27,074 nucleotides of DNA from JBOHPP01 sp050731755 (GCA_050731755.1 JBOHPP010000020.1:1-27074); one strand, 5' to 3'. Counted from the first letter of the stretch, positions 17,997 through 25,836 are shown. Made by a program: numbers and translations. Notes: generated from the letters alone by a model not told the origin.

Positions 17997-20462
17997 ATGG
18001 AGGCAGGCCGCATCTGGGAGCGGGGCATCGAATGGGATGCCGTTCGCGCCCTGCTCGCGCGGGAGGCGCGGACCGCGATGGGCCGGGAGCGGACCGCGGC
18101 TCTCGAGCCGCTCGTGGACCTGCCGGCCATCCAGTCCGCGATTGACGTGACCTCCCAGGCCCGCCGGGCCGTGACCGAAGTGAGCCCCCCTCCCCTCGAC
18201 ACCTTCCCTGATGTGCGTCCCGTCCTCGACCGCTGTCGTATCGCCGGTAGCGTGCTCGAGGGCACCGAGCTGGTCCTTCTCACCACGGCCCTTGCGCTCC
18301 CCCCGCACCTGGCGGCGTGGGGACGCGCGGTTCGTGCCCCGGCGCCCGACGTGGCGACCCTGGCCGAGACGCTGCCACCGACCCGGGACCTCGCCGAGCA
18401 GCTCGGTGACGCCCTGGACGACCAGGGCGGGATCGTGGACGACGCCAGCCCGCGCCTCGGGCGGCTCCGCCGGGAGCTGCGCGAGCGGCGCCGACGCGTC
18501 GTGGCTGACCTCGAACGGATGCTGCAGGGCAGCGAGGCCGACCGGCTCTTCGCCGACCGCTACGTCACCGTGCGCCACGGCCGCTATGTTCTGCCCGTCC
18601 GGGCGGAGGCCCGGGGACGCCTTCGGGGCATCGTGCACGACCGCTCGCAGAGCGGCCAGACCCTGTTCGTCGAGCCCGCCGACCTCGTGGAGCCCAACAA
18701 CGACCTCGTCCAGCTCGCGCGCGAAGAGGAGGCGGAGGTGGCCCGCATCCTCGCCGAGCTGACGGAGGCCGTGCGGCAACGCCTGGACGACCTCGACACC
18801 CTCCTGGAACGGGTGGAGGCGCTCGACGTGATCGTGGCCCGGGCCCAGCTGGCCGAGCGCATGCAGGCGACGGCGCCCGCGGTGGACGACGGCCGCACGG
18901 TCGCGCTCAGGGGCGCCCGACATCCGTTGCTGCTCGCTCAGAACTGGGTCCACCCCGACCGCTCTGTCGTCCCCGTTGATCTCGAGCTCGGCCCCGACCG
19001 CCCCGTCGTCGTCATCACCGGACCCAACGCCGGCGGCAAGACCATCGCGCTCACGACCCTGGCGCTGCACGCCCTCATGGCTCAGAGCGGCTGCCACGTG
19101 CCGGCCGACGAGGGCTCCCGCCTGCCGGTCTTCACGCGCGTGCACGCCATCATCGGCGACGAGCAGAGCGTGGCCGAAAATCTTTCGACGTTCTCCGCCT
19201 TCCTGCGGCACGTGCGGGGCATCCTCGCCGAGGCCGATGAGCGGTCGCTCGTCCTCCTGGACGAGCTGGGCGCGGGGACGGATCCCGACGAGGGGGCGGC
19301 GCTGGCCCAGGCAATTTTGGAGTCCCTGGCCGAGCGCGGCTCGCTCGTCGTGGCCACGACCCATCTCGAGCCGCTCAAAGCGTTCGCCAGCACCCACCCG
19401 CTGGCCCGCAACGCCTCGGTGGAGTTCGACACCGCCACCCTGGCGCCCACCTTCCGGTTGCGCTACGACCGCCCGGGGCAGAGCCTGGCCCTCACGATGG
19501 CCGCGCGGCTGGGGCTCGCGCCCGACCTCATCGCGCGAGCCGAGAGCCATCGGTCGCTCCACGCGGCCCGCCTGAGCGAGCTGCTCCGCTGGCTCGACGA
19601 GCACACACGCTGCGAGGCCGAGCGCACGATCGCCATCGAGCGCCGCGAACAGGAGACGGCGGCGCGCCTGGCCGCCGCCCGCGAGGCCGAGGCCGGGGCG
19701 CAGGCCAAGGCCCAGCAGATCCTCGCCCGGGCCAAGGAGGAGGCGACCCGGCTGCTCACCGACATCCGGCGCGCCGTCAGTGCCGAGTGGGACCGGCTGA
19801 AGCGCGCTCAACGCTCGCGCCGCGACCTGGAGGAGACTCGCCGCCGGCTTGCCGAGGCGACGGCTCGCGTGGCGCCGGTGGTCCCGCTCGGTCCTGTCCC
19901 GTCGGCTGAGTCGTTGCGGCCGGGAGCAACCGTGACCGCCGAGCACCTGGGGCTCCACGGCGAGCTCGTTGCCATCGCCGGTGATACCGCCACCGTGAAG
20001 TCGGGCGCAATCACCATCCGCGTCCCCGTCTCCGCCCTCCGCCCCGCAGTGGACGGCTCGACGGAGACGGGCCGGGTGGGTGGGGCGCCGGGGCCTCGTG
20101 AGACCCGTTCCCTGCGACGAAACGGGCCTCACGGGTGGGCGGTAAGCGGCAACGCGGCCAGCGACGCCGACCGCGTGGTCGAACGAGGCCCCGGCACCCC
20201 GCCGGGGCGGTCGATCCCGAGCGAGTTGTTGCTGCTGGGACGGACGACGGACGAGGCGCGCGACATGGTGGAGCAATATCTTGACGACGCATTCATGGCC
20301 GGGCTCGGCACCGTGCGGCTCGTCCACGGCAAGGGCACCGGCGCGCTTCGCAAGGCGGTGCGTGACCTCCTCGCCAGCCACCCCCTGGTCGAGTCCTATC
20401 GCGACGGCGAGCCGTCGGAGGGCGGCGCCGGCGCCACGGTCGCCGCGCTGAAAGTGAGCTAG
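17997..20462 (+). CDS. mutS2: Endonuclease MutS2 / ribosome-associated MutS2 ATPase with Smr domain
   Basis: Homodimeric MutS-family ATPase of 821 residues without the mismatch-recognition domain. MutS2 proteins have been linked to suppression of recombination and, in Bacillus, to splitting of collided ribosomes. In order: helical core (1-320), ATPase with Walker A GPNAGGKT (342-349) and Walker B LLDELGAGTDP (D422, E423), a long coiled coil (about 520-640), a KOW-like segment (GATVTAEHLGLHGELVAI), a linker of roughly 65 residues and the C-terminal Smr domain. Smr keeps HGKGTG (H777), but the usual LDLRG reads LLLLG (744-748). The ATG at 17997 is chosen because only about 10 residues precede IEWDAVRALLA, as is usual; a GTG at 17967 would add 10 residues. 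It ends two bases before the dnaG ATG. Confidence 0.93.
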   Translation: MEAGRIWERGIEWDAVRALLAREARTAMGRERTAALEPLVDLPAIQSAIDVTSQARRAVTEVSPPPLDTFPDVRPVLDRCRIAGSVLEGTELVLLTTALALPPHLAAWGRAVRAPAPDVATLAETLPPTRDLAEQLGDALDDQGGIVDDASPRLGRLRRELRERRRRVVADLERMLQGSEADRLFADRYVTVRHGRYVLPVRAEARGRLRGIVHDRSQSGQTLFVEPADLVEPNNDLVQLAREEEAEVARILAELTEAVRQRLDDLDTLLERVEALDVIVARAQLAERMQATAPAVDDGRTVALRGARHPLLLAQNWVHPDRSVVPVDLELGPDRPVVVITGPNAGGKTIALTTLALHALMAQSGCHVPADEGSRLPVFTRVHAIIGDEQSVAENLSTFSAFLRHVRGILAEADERSLVLLDELGAGTDPDEGAALAQAILESLAERGSLVVATTHLEPLKAFASTHPLARNASVEFDTATLAPTFRLRYDRPGQSLALTMAARLGLAPDLIARAESHRSLHAARLSELLRWLDEHTRCEAERTIAIERREQETAARLAAAREAEAGAQAKAQQILARAKEEATRLLTDIRRAVSAEWDRLKRAQRSRRDLEETRRRLAEATARVAPVVPLGPVPSAESLRPGATVTAEHLGLHGELVAIAGDTATVKSGAITIRVPVSALRPAVDGSTETGRVGGAPGPRETRSLRRNGPHGWAVSGNAASDADRVVERGPGTPPGRSIPSELLLLGRTTDEARDMVEQYLDDAFMAGLGTVRLVHGKGTGALRKAVRDLLASHPLVESYRDGEPSEGGAGATVAALKVS
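20095..20207. repeat. Cluster of three palindromes inside the mutS2 linker
   Basis: Three inverted repeats follow each other within coding sequence. (1) 20095-20109 and 20121-20135 have 15-base arms, 13 of 15 paired, with an 11-base loop. (2) CGACC-GCGT-GGTCG lies at 20168-20181. (3) CCCCGGC-ACCCC-GCCGGGG lies at 20189-20207. They occupy the low-complexity linker between the KOW-like and Smr domains, where the protein shows no family conservation that I recognise. They may be a palindromic element that entered the gene in frame, or may reflect chance in G+C-rich DNA. Confidence 0.6.
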
Positions 20463-20464
20463 CC

Positions 20465-22357
20465 ATGGCAGGCTACTCGATCGCCGTCCTCGACGAGATC
20501 CGCAGCAGCGTCGATCTCGTCGACCTCATCGGTCGGTTCGTGAATCTCCGCAAGGCCGGCGCCAGCTTCAAGGGGCTGTGCCCGTTCCACGCTGAGAAGA
20601 CACCGTCCTTCGTGGTGAACCCGAAGAAGGGCGTGTTCCATTGTTTCGGCTGCGGGGCCGGCGGCGACGCGTTCGGGTTCCTCATGCGCCAGGACCGCCT
20701 GTCGTTCCCCGAGGCGGTGCGGGCGCTGGCCAAGCAGACCGGCGTGGCGCTGCCCGATGAACGCGGCAGCGCCGGGGATTCGGGGCGCGAGGAGCTCTAT
20801 CGGATCATGGACCTGGCCGCCCGCTTCTACAGCGAGGCGCTGGGGAAGCCAGGCGGCGAGCAGGCCCGCCAGTATCTCGACCGGCGCGGCATCGATCCCG
20901 AGGTCGCCCGGAGCTTTCGCCTGGGCTATGCCCTCGAGGGCTGGGACGGGCTCCTGGGCTTCATGCGGACCGAGCGGGTTCCCGTCGAAGCACTGGAGAA
21001 CGCCGGGCTCGTGGTGCGGCGGGACGGCGGCGGCCACTATGACCGCTTCCGGAGCCGGCTCATGTTCGCCATCCGCGACGTCCAGGGTCGCGTCGTCGCC
21101 TTCGGCGGCCGCGCCTTCGGGGACGAGCAACCCAAGTACCTCAACTCCCCCGAAACCCCCGTGTACACCAAGGGCAACCTGCTCTACGCCCTGGATCTCG
21201 CCCGCACCGCCATGCGCGACAGGAACCGCGCCCTCCTCGTCGAGGGCTACGTCGATTGCCTGATGGCCCACCAGCACGGGTTCACGGAGACGGTGGCCGC
21301 GCTCGGCACCGCGTTCACCGCTGACCAGTTGCGTTTGCTGCGCCGGAACTGCGATCACGTGATCACGTTCTTCGACGCCGACACCGCGGGGCAGAAGGCG
21401 GCCGACCGTGCGGAGGCCTTGCTGGAGGCGACCGCCGGCGAGGCGCTGTGGGATCCGACCTCCGGCGGCTCACGATGGATCAACCGGACGGGGGAGTTCA
21501 GCGTGGCCGGGGGCCTCCGCGTCAAGGTCGCGCTGCTGCCCGCCGGAGAGGACCCCGACACGTTCCTGCGCAAGCACGGCGCGGCGGCGTTCACCGAGCG
21601 GATCGAAGCGGCGCGGAGCATCCTGCTCTACGCGCTGGATCGCGCGACTCAGGATTCGGAGGGCGCGACCGGGCCGCGGGCCCGGGCCAACGCCTTCGCC
21701 CGGGCCACGCTCATGCTGGCCAAGGTCGCCGACGCCTACGAGGCCACGGAGCTCTCTCGAGAGGTGGCGTTCAAGCTGGGGGTCGAGCCTGCCCATCTAG
21801 TCGACGAGGCCCGCCGACTCCAGGCCGCGCTTCGGCGGCCAGCGACGGCGCCGCCGGCCAGCCCGGCCACGCCGGTGCCCACCGCCCGCGAGCGCGATCT
21901 GGTGGTCCTCCTGCTGGGATCGGCCAGCGCGCGGGCAGCCCTGCTGCACCAGATCGAAGACGACGACCTCCGGCACGCCCCGCTGCGGGCGATCGTCGCG
22001 GTCCTCAAGCAGCGCCCCGACGCCTCGCCCGAGAAACTGCTCACGGACCTCGCCGACGACAGTGCCCGCAACCTGCTGGCCGCGCTCCTCGTCGAGGAGC
22101 GTGAGGTGGAGGAGCCCCGCGCGCTGATCGACCAGTTCGCGGCGCACCTCGAGCGGGAGCATCGGCTCCGGCGCCAGCGGCAGATCACCCGCAGCATCAG
22201 CGAAGCCCAGACGGCGGCCGGGGCCGCCGCGACGCCGCGCGCGGAGTTCGTGGCCCTGCATCAGGAGAGCAAGGTCGTGTACGAGTTGACGGGTGGGGTG
22301 GCCCAGTCGCTCGAACGCCGGGACGCTGGTCCCCAAGGAGCCGAGACGCATGAGTGA
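20465..22357 (+). CDS. dnaG: DNA primase
   Basis: Makes RNA primers for replication, 630 residues. The N-terminal CHC2 zinc ribbon has C39, H42, C60 and C63 (CPFH...HCFGC). The RNA polymerase core and Toprim domain follow, with metal-binding E260 (LVEGYVDCL) and D304/D306 (FFDADTAGQKAADRA). The Toprim part is unusual in a stretch of about 27 residues after helix AEALLEA (EALWDPTSGGSRWINRTGEF, about 324-345) before the expected RVKVALLPAGEDPD strand. The last 190 residues are the helicase-interacting C-terminal domain. The ATG lies 3 bases after the mutS2 stop codon, with a weak ribosome site that suggests coupling. The end overlaps rpoD by 8 bases. Confidence 0.95.
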   Translation: MAGYSIAVLDEIRSSVDLVDLIGRFVNLRKAGASFKGLCPFHAEKTPSFVVNPKKGVFHCFGCGAGGDAFGFLMRQDRLSFPEAVRALAKQTGVALPDERGSAGDSGREELYRIMDLAARFYSEALGKPGGEQARQYLDRRGIDPEVARSFRLGYALEGWDGLLGFMRTERVPVEALENAGLVVRRDGGGHYDRFRSRLMFAIRDVQGRVVAFGGRAFGDEQPKYLNSPETPVYTKGNLLYALDLARTAMRDRNRALLVEGYVDCLMAHQHGFTETVAALGTAFTADQLRLLRRNCDHVITFFDADTAGQKAADRAEALLEATAGEALWDPTSGGSRWINRTGEFSVAGGLRVKVALLPAGEDPDTFLRKHGAAAFTERIEAARSILLYALDRATQDSEGATGPRARANAFARATLMLAKVADAYEATELSREVAFKLGVEPAHLVDEARRLQAALRRPATAPPASPATPVPTARERDLVVLLLGSASARAALLHQIEDDDLRHAPLRAIVAVLKQRPDASPEKLLTDLADDSARNLLAALLVEEREVEEPRALIDQFAAHLEREHRLRRQRQITRSISEAQTAAGAAATPRAEFVALHQESKVVYELTGGVAQSLERRDAGPQGAETHE

Positions 22358-24188
22358 AGAACCGCAGCTGGAGGAGCTCGATCGGCTGATCTCGGTGGGC
22401 AAACAGAAGGGCTTCCTCACCTACGACGAGGTGAACGACGCCCTGCCGTCGGAGGTCATCTCGCTCGATCAGCTCGACGACATCATGACGATGTTCGGCG
22501 CCCTCGACATCGAGGTGGTGGACTCGGCCAAGGCGGCCCGTCTGCCCTCCGAGATCCAGCGCGCCGTCCCAGCCGAGGAGCCCGACGACGAAGGGTCCGA
22601 CGCCATCGACCTCAGCCCGGGTCCGGTGGGACGCACCGAGGATCCCGTCCGCCTCTACCTGCGCGAGATGGGACGGGTGGCCCTGCTCACGCGCGAAGGT
22701 GAGATCGCCCTGGCCAAGCGCATCGAGGAGGGCAAGAACCAGGTCGCCAACGCCATCCTCAGCACCAACCTGGCCCTGGAGCGCTTCCGCGAGCTACGCG
22801 AGCAGCTCCGCCGCGGCGACATCTCGGTCAAGGAGGTCGTCGACGTCAACGAGGAGGAGTTCACCGAGGAGAAGGAGGTCGACCTGACCCGCCAGGTCGT
22901 GACGGCGTTCGTCAACGTCGACCGCCTGCTCCGGGAGCGCGACCAGCTCACCGAGCGGGTCCGCAAGCTCAAGGTGAAGTCGCCCGGCCGGAAGAAGGGG
23001 GGCAAGGGCAAGGACCCACGCTGGAAGCGGCTCGAGCACCAGGCCCAGGAGCGGCAGCGCAAGGTCCTCGACAAGCTGCGCAACCTGAACATCGGCAACC
23101 AGATCATCGATCGCGAGGACCCCGACGTGGCCCGGCGGGGGCTCGTTCAGCGCCTGCGCGACCTGGTCGACGACATCGAGCGGGCCGAACGCGTCATCGA
23201 GCTGTGGACCAACGGGGCCAGCAAGTCCAAGGAGGAGCGCCAGAACCTTCTCTACGTGTCCTTCCGCGAGCCGGGGCCCAACGGGACCAACGGCGCCCCC
23301 AGCGACCTGCACCTCAAGGCGGCCAAGAAATTCCCCACCCTGAAGCAGCAGCAGATCTGGGTGGCCCAGCAGGAGATCAGGGCGGCGGAAGTCCGCGCCA
23401 ATGCCCGGGCCGACGAGCTCAAGCGGGTCATGGCCCTCATCAGGCAGGGCCAGCAGAAAGCCGCCCAGGCCAAGAAGGAGATGGTGGAAGCCAACCTGCG
23501 ACTGGTCATCTCGATCGCGAAGAAGTACACCAATCGGGGGCTGCAGTTCCTCGACCTGATCCAGGAAGGCAACATCGGGCTCATGAAAGCCGTCGATAAG
23601 TTCGAATATCGACGGGGATACAAGTTTTCGACTTACGCCACATGGTGGATCCGGCAGGCAATTACCAGAGCCATCGCCGACCAGGCGCGCACCATCCGCA
23701 TCCCCGTGCACATGATCGAGACCATCAACAAGCTCATCCGAACCTCCCGCCAGCTGGTCCAGGAGCTGGGGCGCGAGCCCACCCCCGAGGAGATCGCCGA
23801 GAAGATGGACGTCCCGGTGGACAAGGTCCGCAAGGTCCTGAAGATCGCGCAAGAGCCGATCTCACTGGAAACGCCGATCGGCGAGGAAGAGGACAGCCAC
23901 CTGGGCGACTTCATCGAGGACAAGCAGGTGGTGTCGCCGGTCGAGTCGATCATCAGCCTCAGCCTCCGCGAGCAAACGAACCGGGTCCTCAGCACGCTCA
24001 CCCCCCGCGAGGAGAAGGTGCTGCGGCTGCGGTTCGGGCTCTCCGACGGGTGCGAACACACGCTGGAGGAGGTCGGCCAGGACTTCGCCGTCACCCGGGA
24101 GCGCATCCGCCAGATCGAAGCCAAGGCGCTGCGGAAGCTCCGGCACCCGTCGCGGTCGAAGAAGCTCCGCAGCTTCCTGGAGACCTGA
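22350..24188 (+). CDS. rpoD: RNA polymerase primary sigma factor RpoD (sigma-70)
   Basis: Housekeeping sigma factor of 612 residues. Region 1.1 is present (LISVGKQKGFLTYDEVNDAL, 13-32), then region 1.2 (DPVRLYLREMG, 98-108), a charged non-conserved region (about 150-380), region 2 with NLRLVISIAKKYTNRG and the -10-reading helix YATWWIRQAITRAIADQART, region 3, and region 4 from about 550 with helix-turn-helix TLEEVGQDFAVTRERIRQIE. The ATG at 22350 has AAGGAG 9 bases upstream; an earlier in-frame start at 22293 would lie deep in dnaG and add residues unlike the family. Consistent with this protein, several promoters in the window match TTGACA-N17-TATAAT. Confidence 0.97.
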   Translation: MSEEPQLEELDRLISVGKQKGFLTYDEVNDALPSEVISLDQLDDIMTMFGALDIEVVDSAKAARLPSEIQRAVPAEEPDDEGSDAIDLSPGPVGRTEDPVRLYLREMGRVALLTREGEIALAKRIEEGKNQVANAILSTNLALERFRELREQLRRGDISVKEVVDVNEEEFTEEKEVDLTRQVVTAFVNVDRLLRERDQLTERVRKLKVKSPGRKKGGKGKDPRWKRLEHQAQERQRKVLDKLRNLNIGNQIIDREDPDVARRGLVQRLRDLVDDIERAERVIELWTNGASKSKEERQNLLYVSFREPGPNGTNGAPSDLHLKAAKKFPTLKQQQIWVAQQEIRAAEVRANARADELKRVMALIRQGQQKAAQAKKEMVEANLRLVISIAKKYTNRGLQFLDLIQEGNIGLMKAVDKFEYRRGYKFSTYATWWIRQAITRAIADQARTIRIPVHMIETINKLIRTSRQLVQELGREPTPEEIAEKMDVPVDKVRKVLKIAQEPISLETPIGEEEDSHLGDFIEDKQVVSPVESIISLSLREQTNRVLSTLTPREEKVLRLRFGLSDGCEHTLEEVGQDFAVTRERIRQIEAKALRKLRHPSRSKKLRSFLET

Positions 24189-24215
24189 TGTACGCTGAGA
24201 GCGACTCGCGGCCGG

Positions 24216-24290
24216 GGGCCCATAGCTCAACGGCAGAGCAGCCGGTTCATACCCGGTCGGTTCCTGGTTCGAGTCCAGGTGGGCCCACCA
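24216..24290 (+). tRNA. tRNA with CAU anticodon, probably elongator tRNA-Met
   Basis: Cloverleaf of 75 bases with CCA encoded. Acceptor strands are GGGCCCA (24216-24222) and TGGGCCC (24280-24286), with discriminator A24287. The anticodon stem GCCGG/CCGGT (one G-T pair) closes loop TTCATAC with CAT at 24248-24250. The T arm has CCTGGTTCGAGTCCAGG. The fully paired first base pair G-C excludes initiator tRNA-Met. A CAU anticodon can also belong to tRNA-Ile2 (lysidine-modified); the general sequence looks to me like elongator Met, but that choice is not certain. It lies 27 bases after rpoD. Confidence 0.9.
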
Positions 24291-24346
24291 TTGTAGCGGG
24301 TGCCGCGAGGCCGGCTTGGACCGTGGGTGGCCTGTTCGAGGTGCGC
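24291..24346 (+). repeat. Dispersed repeat, copy A
   Basis: Starts at the base after the CCA of the tRNA and matches 27003-27058 at 52 of 56 positions. It contains a foldable AGGCC...GGCCT pair. Its last 11 bases are also the start of the first 36-bp tandem unit. Confidence 0.85.
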
Positions 24347-24467
24347 TGGATATCTCACGCCCGATCACTGCGTGAGGTGCGCTGGACATCTCACGCCCGA
24401 TCATCGCGGGAGGCGCGGGGGGCATCGCACGCCCGAACATCGCGGGAAGCGCGCGTGGCATCGTTCC
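24336..24467 (+). repeat. 36-bp tandem repeat, about 3.7 copies
   Basis: Units lie at 24336-24371, 24372-24407, 24408-24443 and a partial one at 24444-24467. Units 1 and 2 are nearly identical (GAGGTGCGCTGGAyATCTCA core); unit 3 has diverged and unit 4 more so. CTCACG...CGTGAG pairs across the junction of units 1 and 2, giving a hairpin. The period is 12 codons, but there is no sign that it is translated. There are no unique spacers, so it is not a CRISPR array. It lies just before the ribosome site (AGAGG, 24468-24472) of the zinc-ribbon gene and must form part of its leader if transcription comes from upstream. Confidence 0.88.
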
Positions 24468-24480
24468 AGAGGTATTTGGC

Positions 24481-25188
24481 GTGAGCGAGCTCGAGACCCT
24501 GGTTCACCTCCAGGAGTACGACACCCGCGTCGCGGGGCTCGACGCTGAAGTGGCCCGCCTGCCCCGGGAGATCGAGGCGCTCCAGACCGCGGTGGCCGAG
24601 GCGCGCAAGAACGTGGAGACGATCAAGGCGCGGCTGGAGGCAACGAAGAAGGACCTCAGGAGCAAGGAGCGCGAGCTCGACGACATCGCCGTGAAGCGTT
24701 CGAAGTCGGAGGCCCGCCTCTACGAGGTCAAGACGAACGCCGAGTACTCCGCCGTCCTGTCCGAGATCGAGGCCATCAAGACCCAGAAGGGCAAAACGGA
24801 GGAGGAGATCCTGGCCCTGATGGAGCAGCAGGAGACCCTCACGGCCGAGATCCGCGACGCCGAGGCGCGCTTCCGGACGCGCGAGGAGCAGGCCCGGCGC
24901 GACGAGGCCGTGATCCGGCAGCGGCTGGCCGCCGTCCAGCAGGAGCTGGAGGGCGTGCGGGGCGAGCGGGCCTCGCTAGCCCGAGAGGTCCCCCGCACGC
25001 TGCTGGCGGACTATGAGCGCATCCTCAAGGCCCGTGGCGGCCTGGGCATGGCCGTCGTCACCACCGCGGCCATATGTGGCGGCTGCCGTGTGACGATCAG
25101 GCCCCAGGCTATTCAGGAGCTCCGGGTGGCTCAGCAGGCTGTGCTCCACTGCGAGAGCTGCGGCCGCTTCCTCTATTGGCGTGACTAG
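24481..25188 (+). CDS. C4-type zinc-ribbon coiled-coil protein (CdsZ/CT398-like)
   Basis: Protein of 235 residues of a widespread family. Residues 1-180 form a long antiparallel-looking coiled coil with heptad-like Leu/Ala/Glu/Arg pattern (LQEYDTRVAGLDAEVARLP, then a second arm from about 95). The C-terminal zinc ribbon has C199, C202, C224 and C227 (ICGGCRVTI...HCESCGRFLYW). The chlamydial homologue CT398/CdsZ binds sigma-54 and secretion partners; the role elsewhere is not established, and nucleic-acid binding is only a suggestion from the ribbon. The GTG start has AGAGG 8 bases upstream. The neighbours rnhA and rnpB downstream are seen with this family in other bacteria as I recall, which hints at RNA or DNA housekeeping. 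Confidence 0.85.
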   Translation: MSELETLVHLQEYDTRVAGLDAEVARLPREIEALQTAVAEARKNVETIKARLEATKKDLRSKERELDDIAVKRSKSEARLYEVKTNAEYSAVLSEIEAIKTQKGKTEEEILALMEQQETLTAEIRDAEARFRTREEQARRDEAVIRQRLAAVQQELEGVRGERASLAREVPRTLLADYERILKARGGLGMAVVTTAAICGGCRVTIRPQAIQELRVAQQAVLHCESCGRFLYWRD

Positions 25189-25191
25189 CCC

Positions 25192-25282
25192 CGGAGGGGG
25201 CCCCCCATCCTCGTGGGAGGGGGTCTGACGCCCCCCTCCGAGACCAGCTCCCAGAGCAAGGTTGCGCGGGCAAAGCCCGCGC
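25192..25282. repeat. Two strong hairpins in the spacer before rnhA
   Basis: CGGAGGGGG (25192-25200) pairs with CCCCCTCCG (25232-25240) around an inner CCCCCCATCC/GGGAGGGGG pair. GCGCGGGC-AAA-GCCCGCGC (25264-25282) is a perfect 8-base-pair hairpin. Neither is followed by a T run, so they are not ordinary intrinsic terminators; a REP-like repeat or an mRNA-processing or attenuation structure is possible. The rest of the 171-base spacer shows nothing clear. Confidence 0.65.
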
Positions 25283-25359
25283 TCGAGCGGCGTCCTGCCA
25301 AGCGCCCGGCGTCCACTCCAGCCCGGACGACACGAACTCCAGCGAGTGAAGAGCGTGAG

Positions 25360-25836
25360 GTGATCGTCTATACGGATGGGGCGTGCAGCGGCAACCCTGG
25401 CCCGGGCGGATGGGCGGCCCTCATCATCGACGGCGCCGACGAGCGCGTGGTCTCCGGCGCTGAGGCCGCCACCACCAACCAGCGCATGGAGCTCACGGCC
25501 GCCATCGAAGGGCTCGCCGCCATCCCCGGGCGGCGTCGCGTGCGGCTACACAGCGACAGCGCCTACGTCGTCAACTGCTTCCGCGACCGCTGGTGGGAGC
25601 GCTGGGAGCGGAACGGCTGGCTTGGCGCCGACAAAAAAGCCGTCACCAACCGGGATCTCTGGCAGCGCCTGCTCGACGAGACTCGTCGGCGCGACGTGAC
25701 CTGGGTGAAGGTGGCCGGGCATGCTGACGACGTGCTCAACGAGCGGGTGGACCGTCTGGCCCGCGCGGCGATCGCCACCTTGCCGCGACGGACCGGCGCC
25801 GCGCCCGGCGCCCGGTCGGGGCCGGAGGTATACTAA
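25360..25836 (+). CDS. rnhA: Ribonuclease HI
   Basis: Degrades the RNA strand of RNA-DNA hybrids, 158 residues from the GTG at 25360. Catalytic residues match Escherichia coli RNase HI: D6 (YTDGACSGNPG), E44 (MELTAAIEGL), D66 (HSDSAYV), H120 (AGHADDVLN) and D130 (ERVDRLAR). The handle region WWERWERNGWLGADKKAVTNRDLW is present. The frame is open back to a GTG at 25213, which would add 49 Ala/Arg/Pro-rich residues, but that codon lies inside a G+C hairpin and the added part has no family match. The start is therefore set at 25360 with moderate confidence. The last codons GTA TAC TAA contain the -10 box of rnpB. Confidence 0.93.
   Translation: MIVYTDGACSGNPGPGGWAALIIDGADERVVSGAEAATTNQRMELTAAIEGLAAIPGRRRVRLHSDSAYVVNCFRDRWWERWERNGWLGADKKAVTNRDLWQRLLDETRRRDVTWVKVAGHADDVLNERVDRLARAAIATLPRRTGAAPGARSGPEVY
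25829..25834 (+). promoter_or_regulatory. -10 box of rnpB, overlapping the rnhA stop codon
   Basis: TATACT differs from consensus at one base and lies 8 bases before the start of the P1 helix at 25843. No clear -35 box is seen 17 bases upstream, so transcription may also come through from rnhA. Confidence 0.6.

Noticed and set aside
22293..22349. Longer rpoD start at 22293
   Set aside because: It would overlap dnaG by 65 bases and lacks a ribosome site, whereas the ATG at 22350 has AAGGAG at 9 bases.
24291..24346. Attachment site of an integrated element at tRNA-Met
   Set aside because: The repeat begins after the tRNA and does not duplicate tRNA sequence; copy B lacks any tRNA fragment and there is no integrase.
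24336..24467. Possible CRISPR array (36-bp period)
   Set aside because: The repeats are directly adjacent with no unique spacers, and there are no cas genes nearby.
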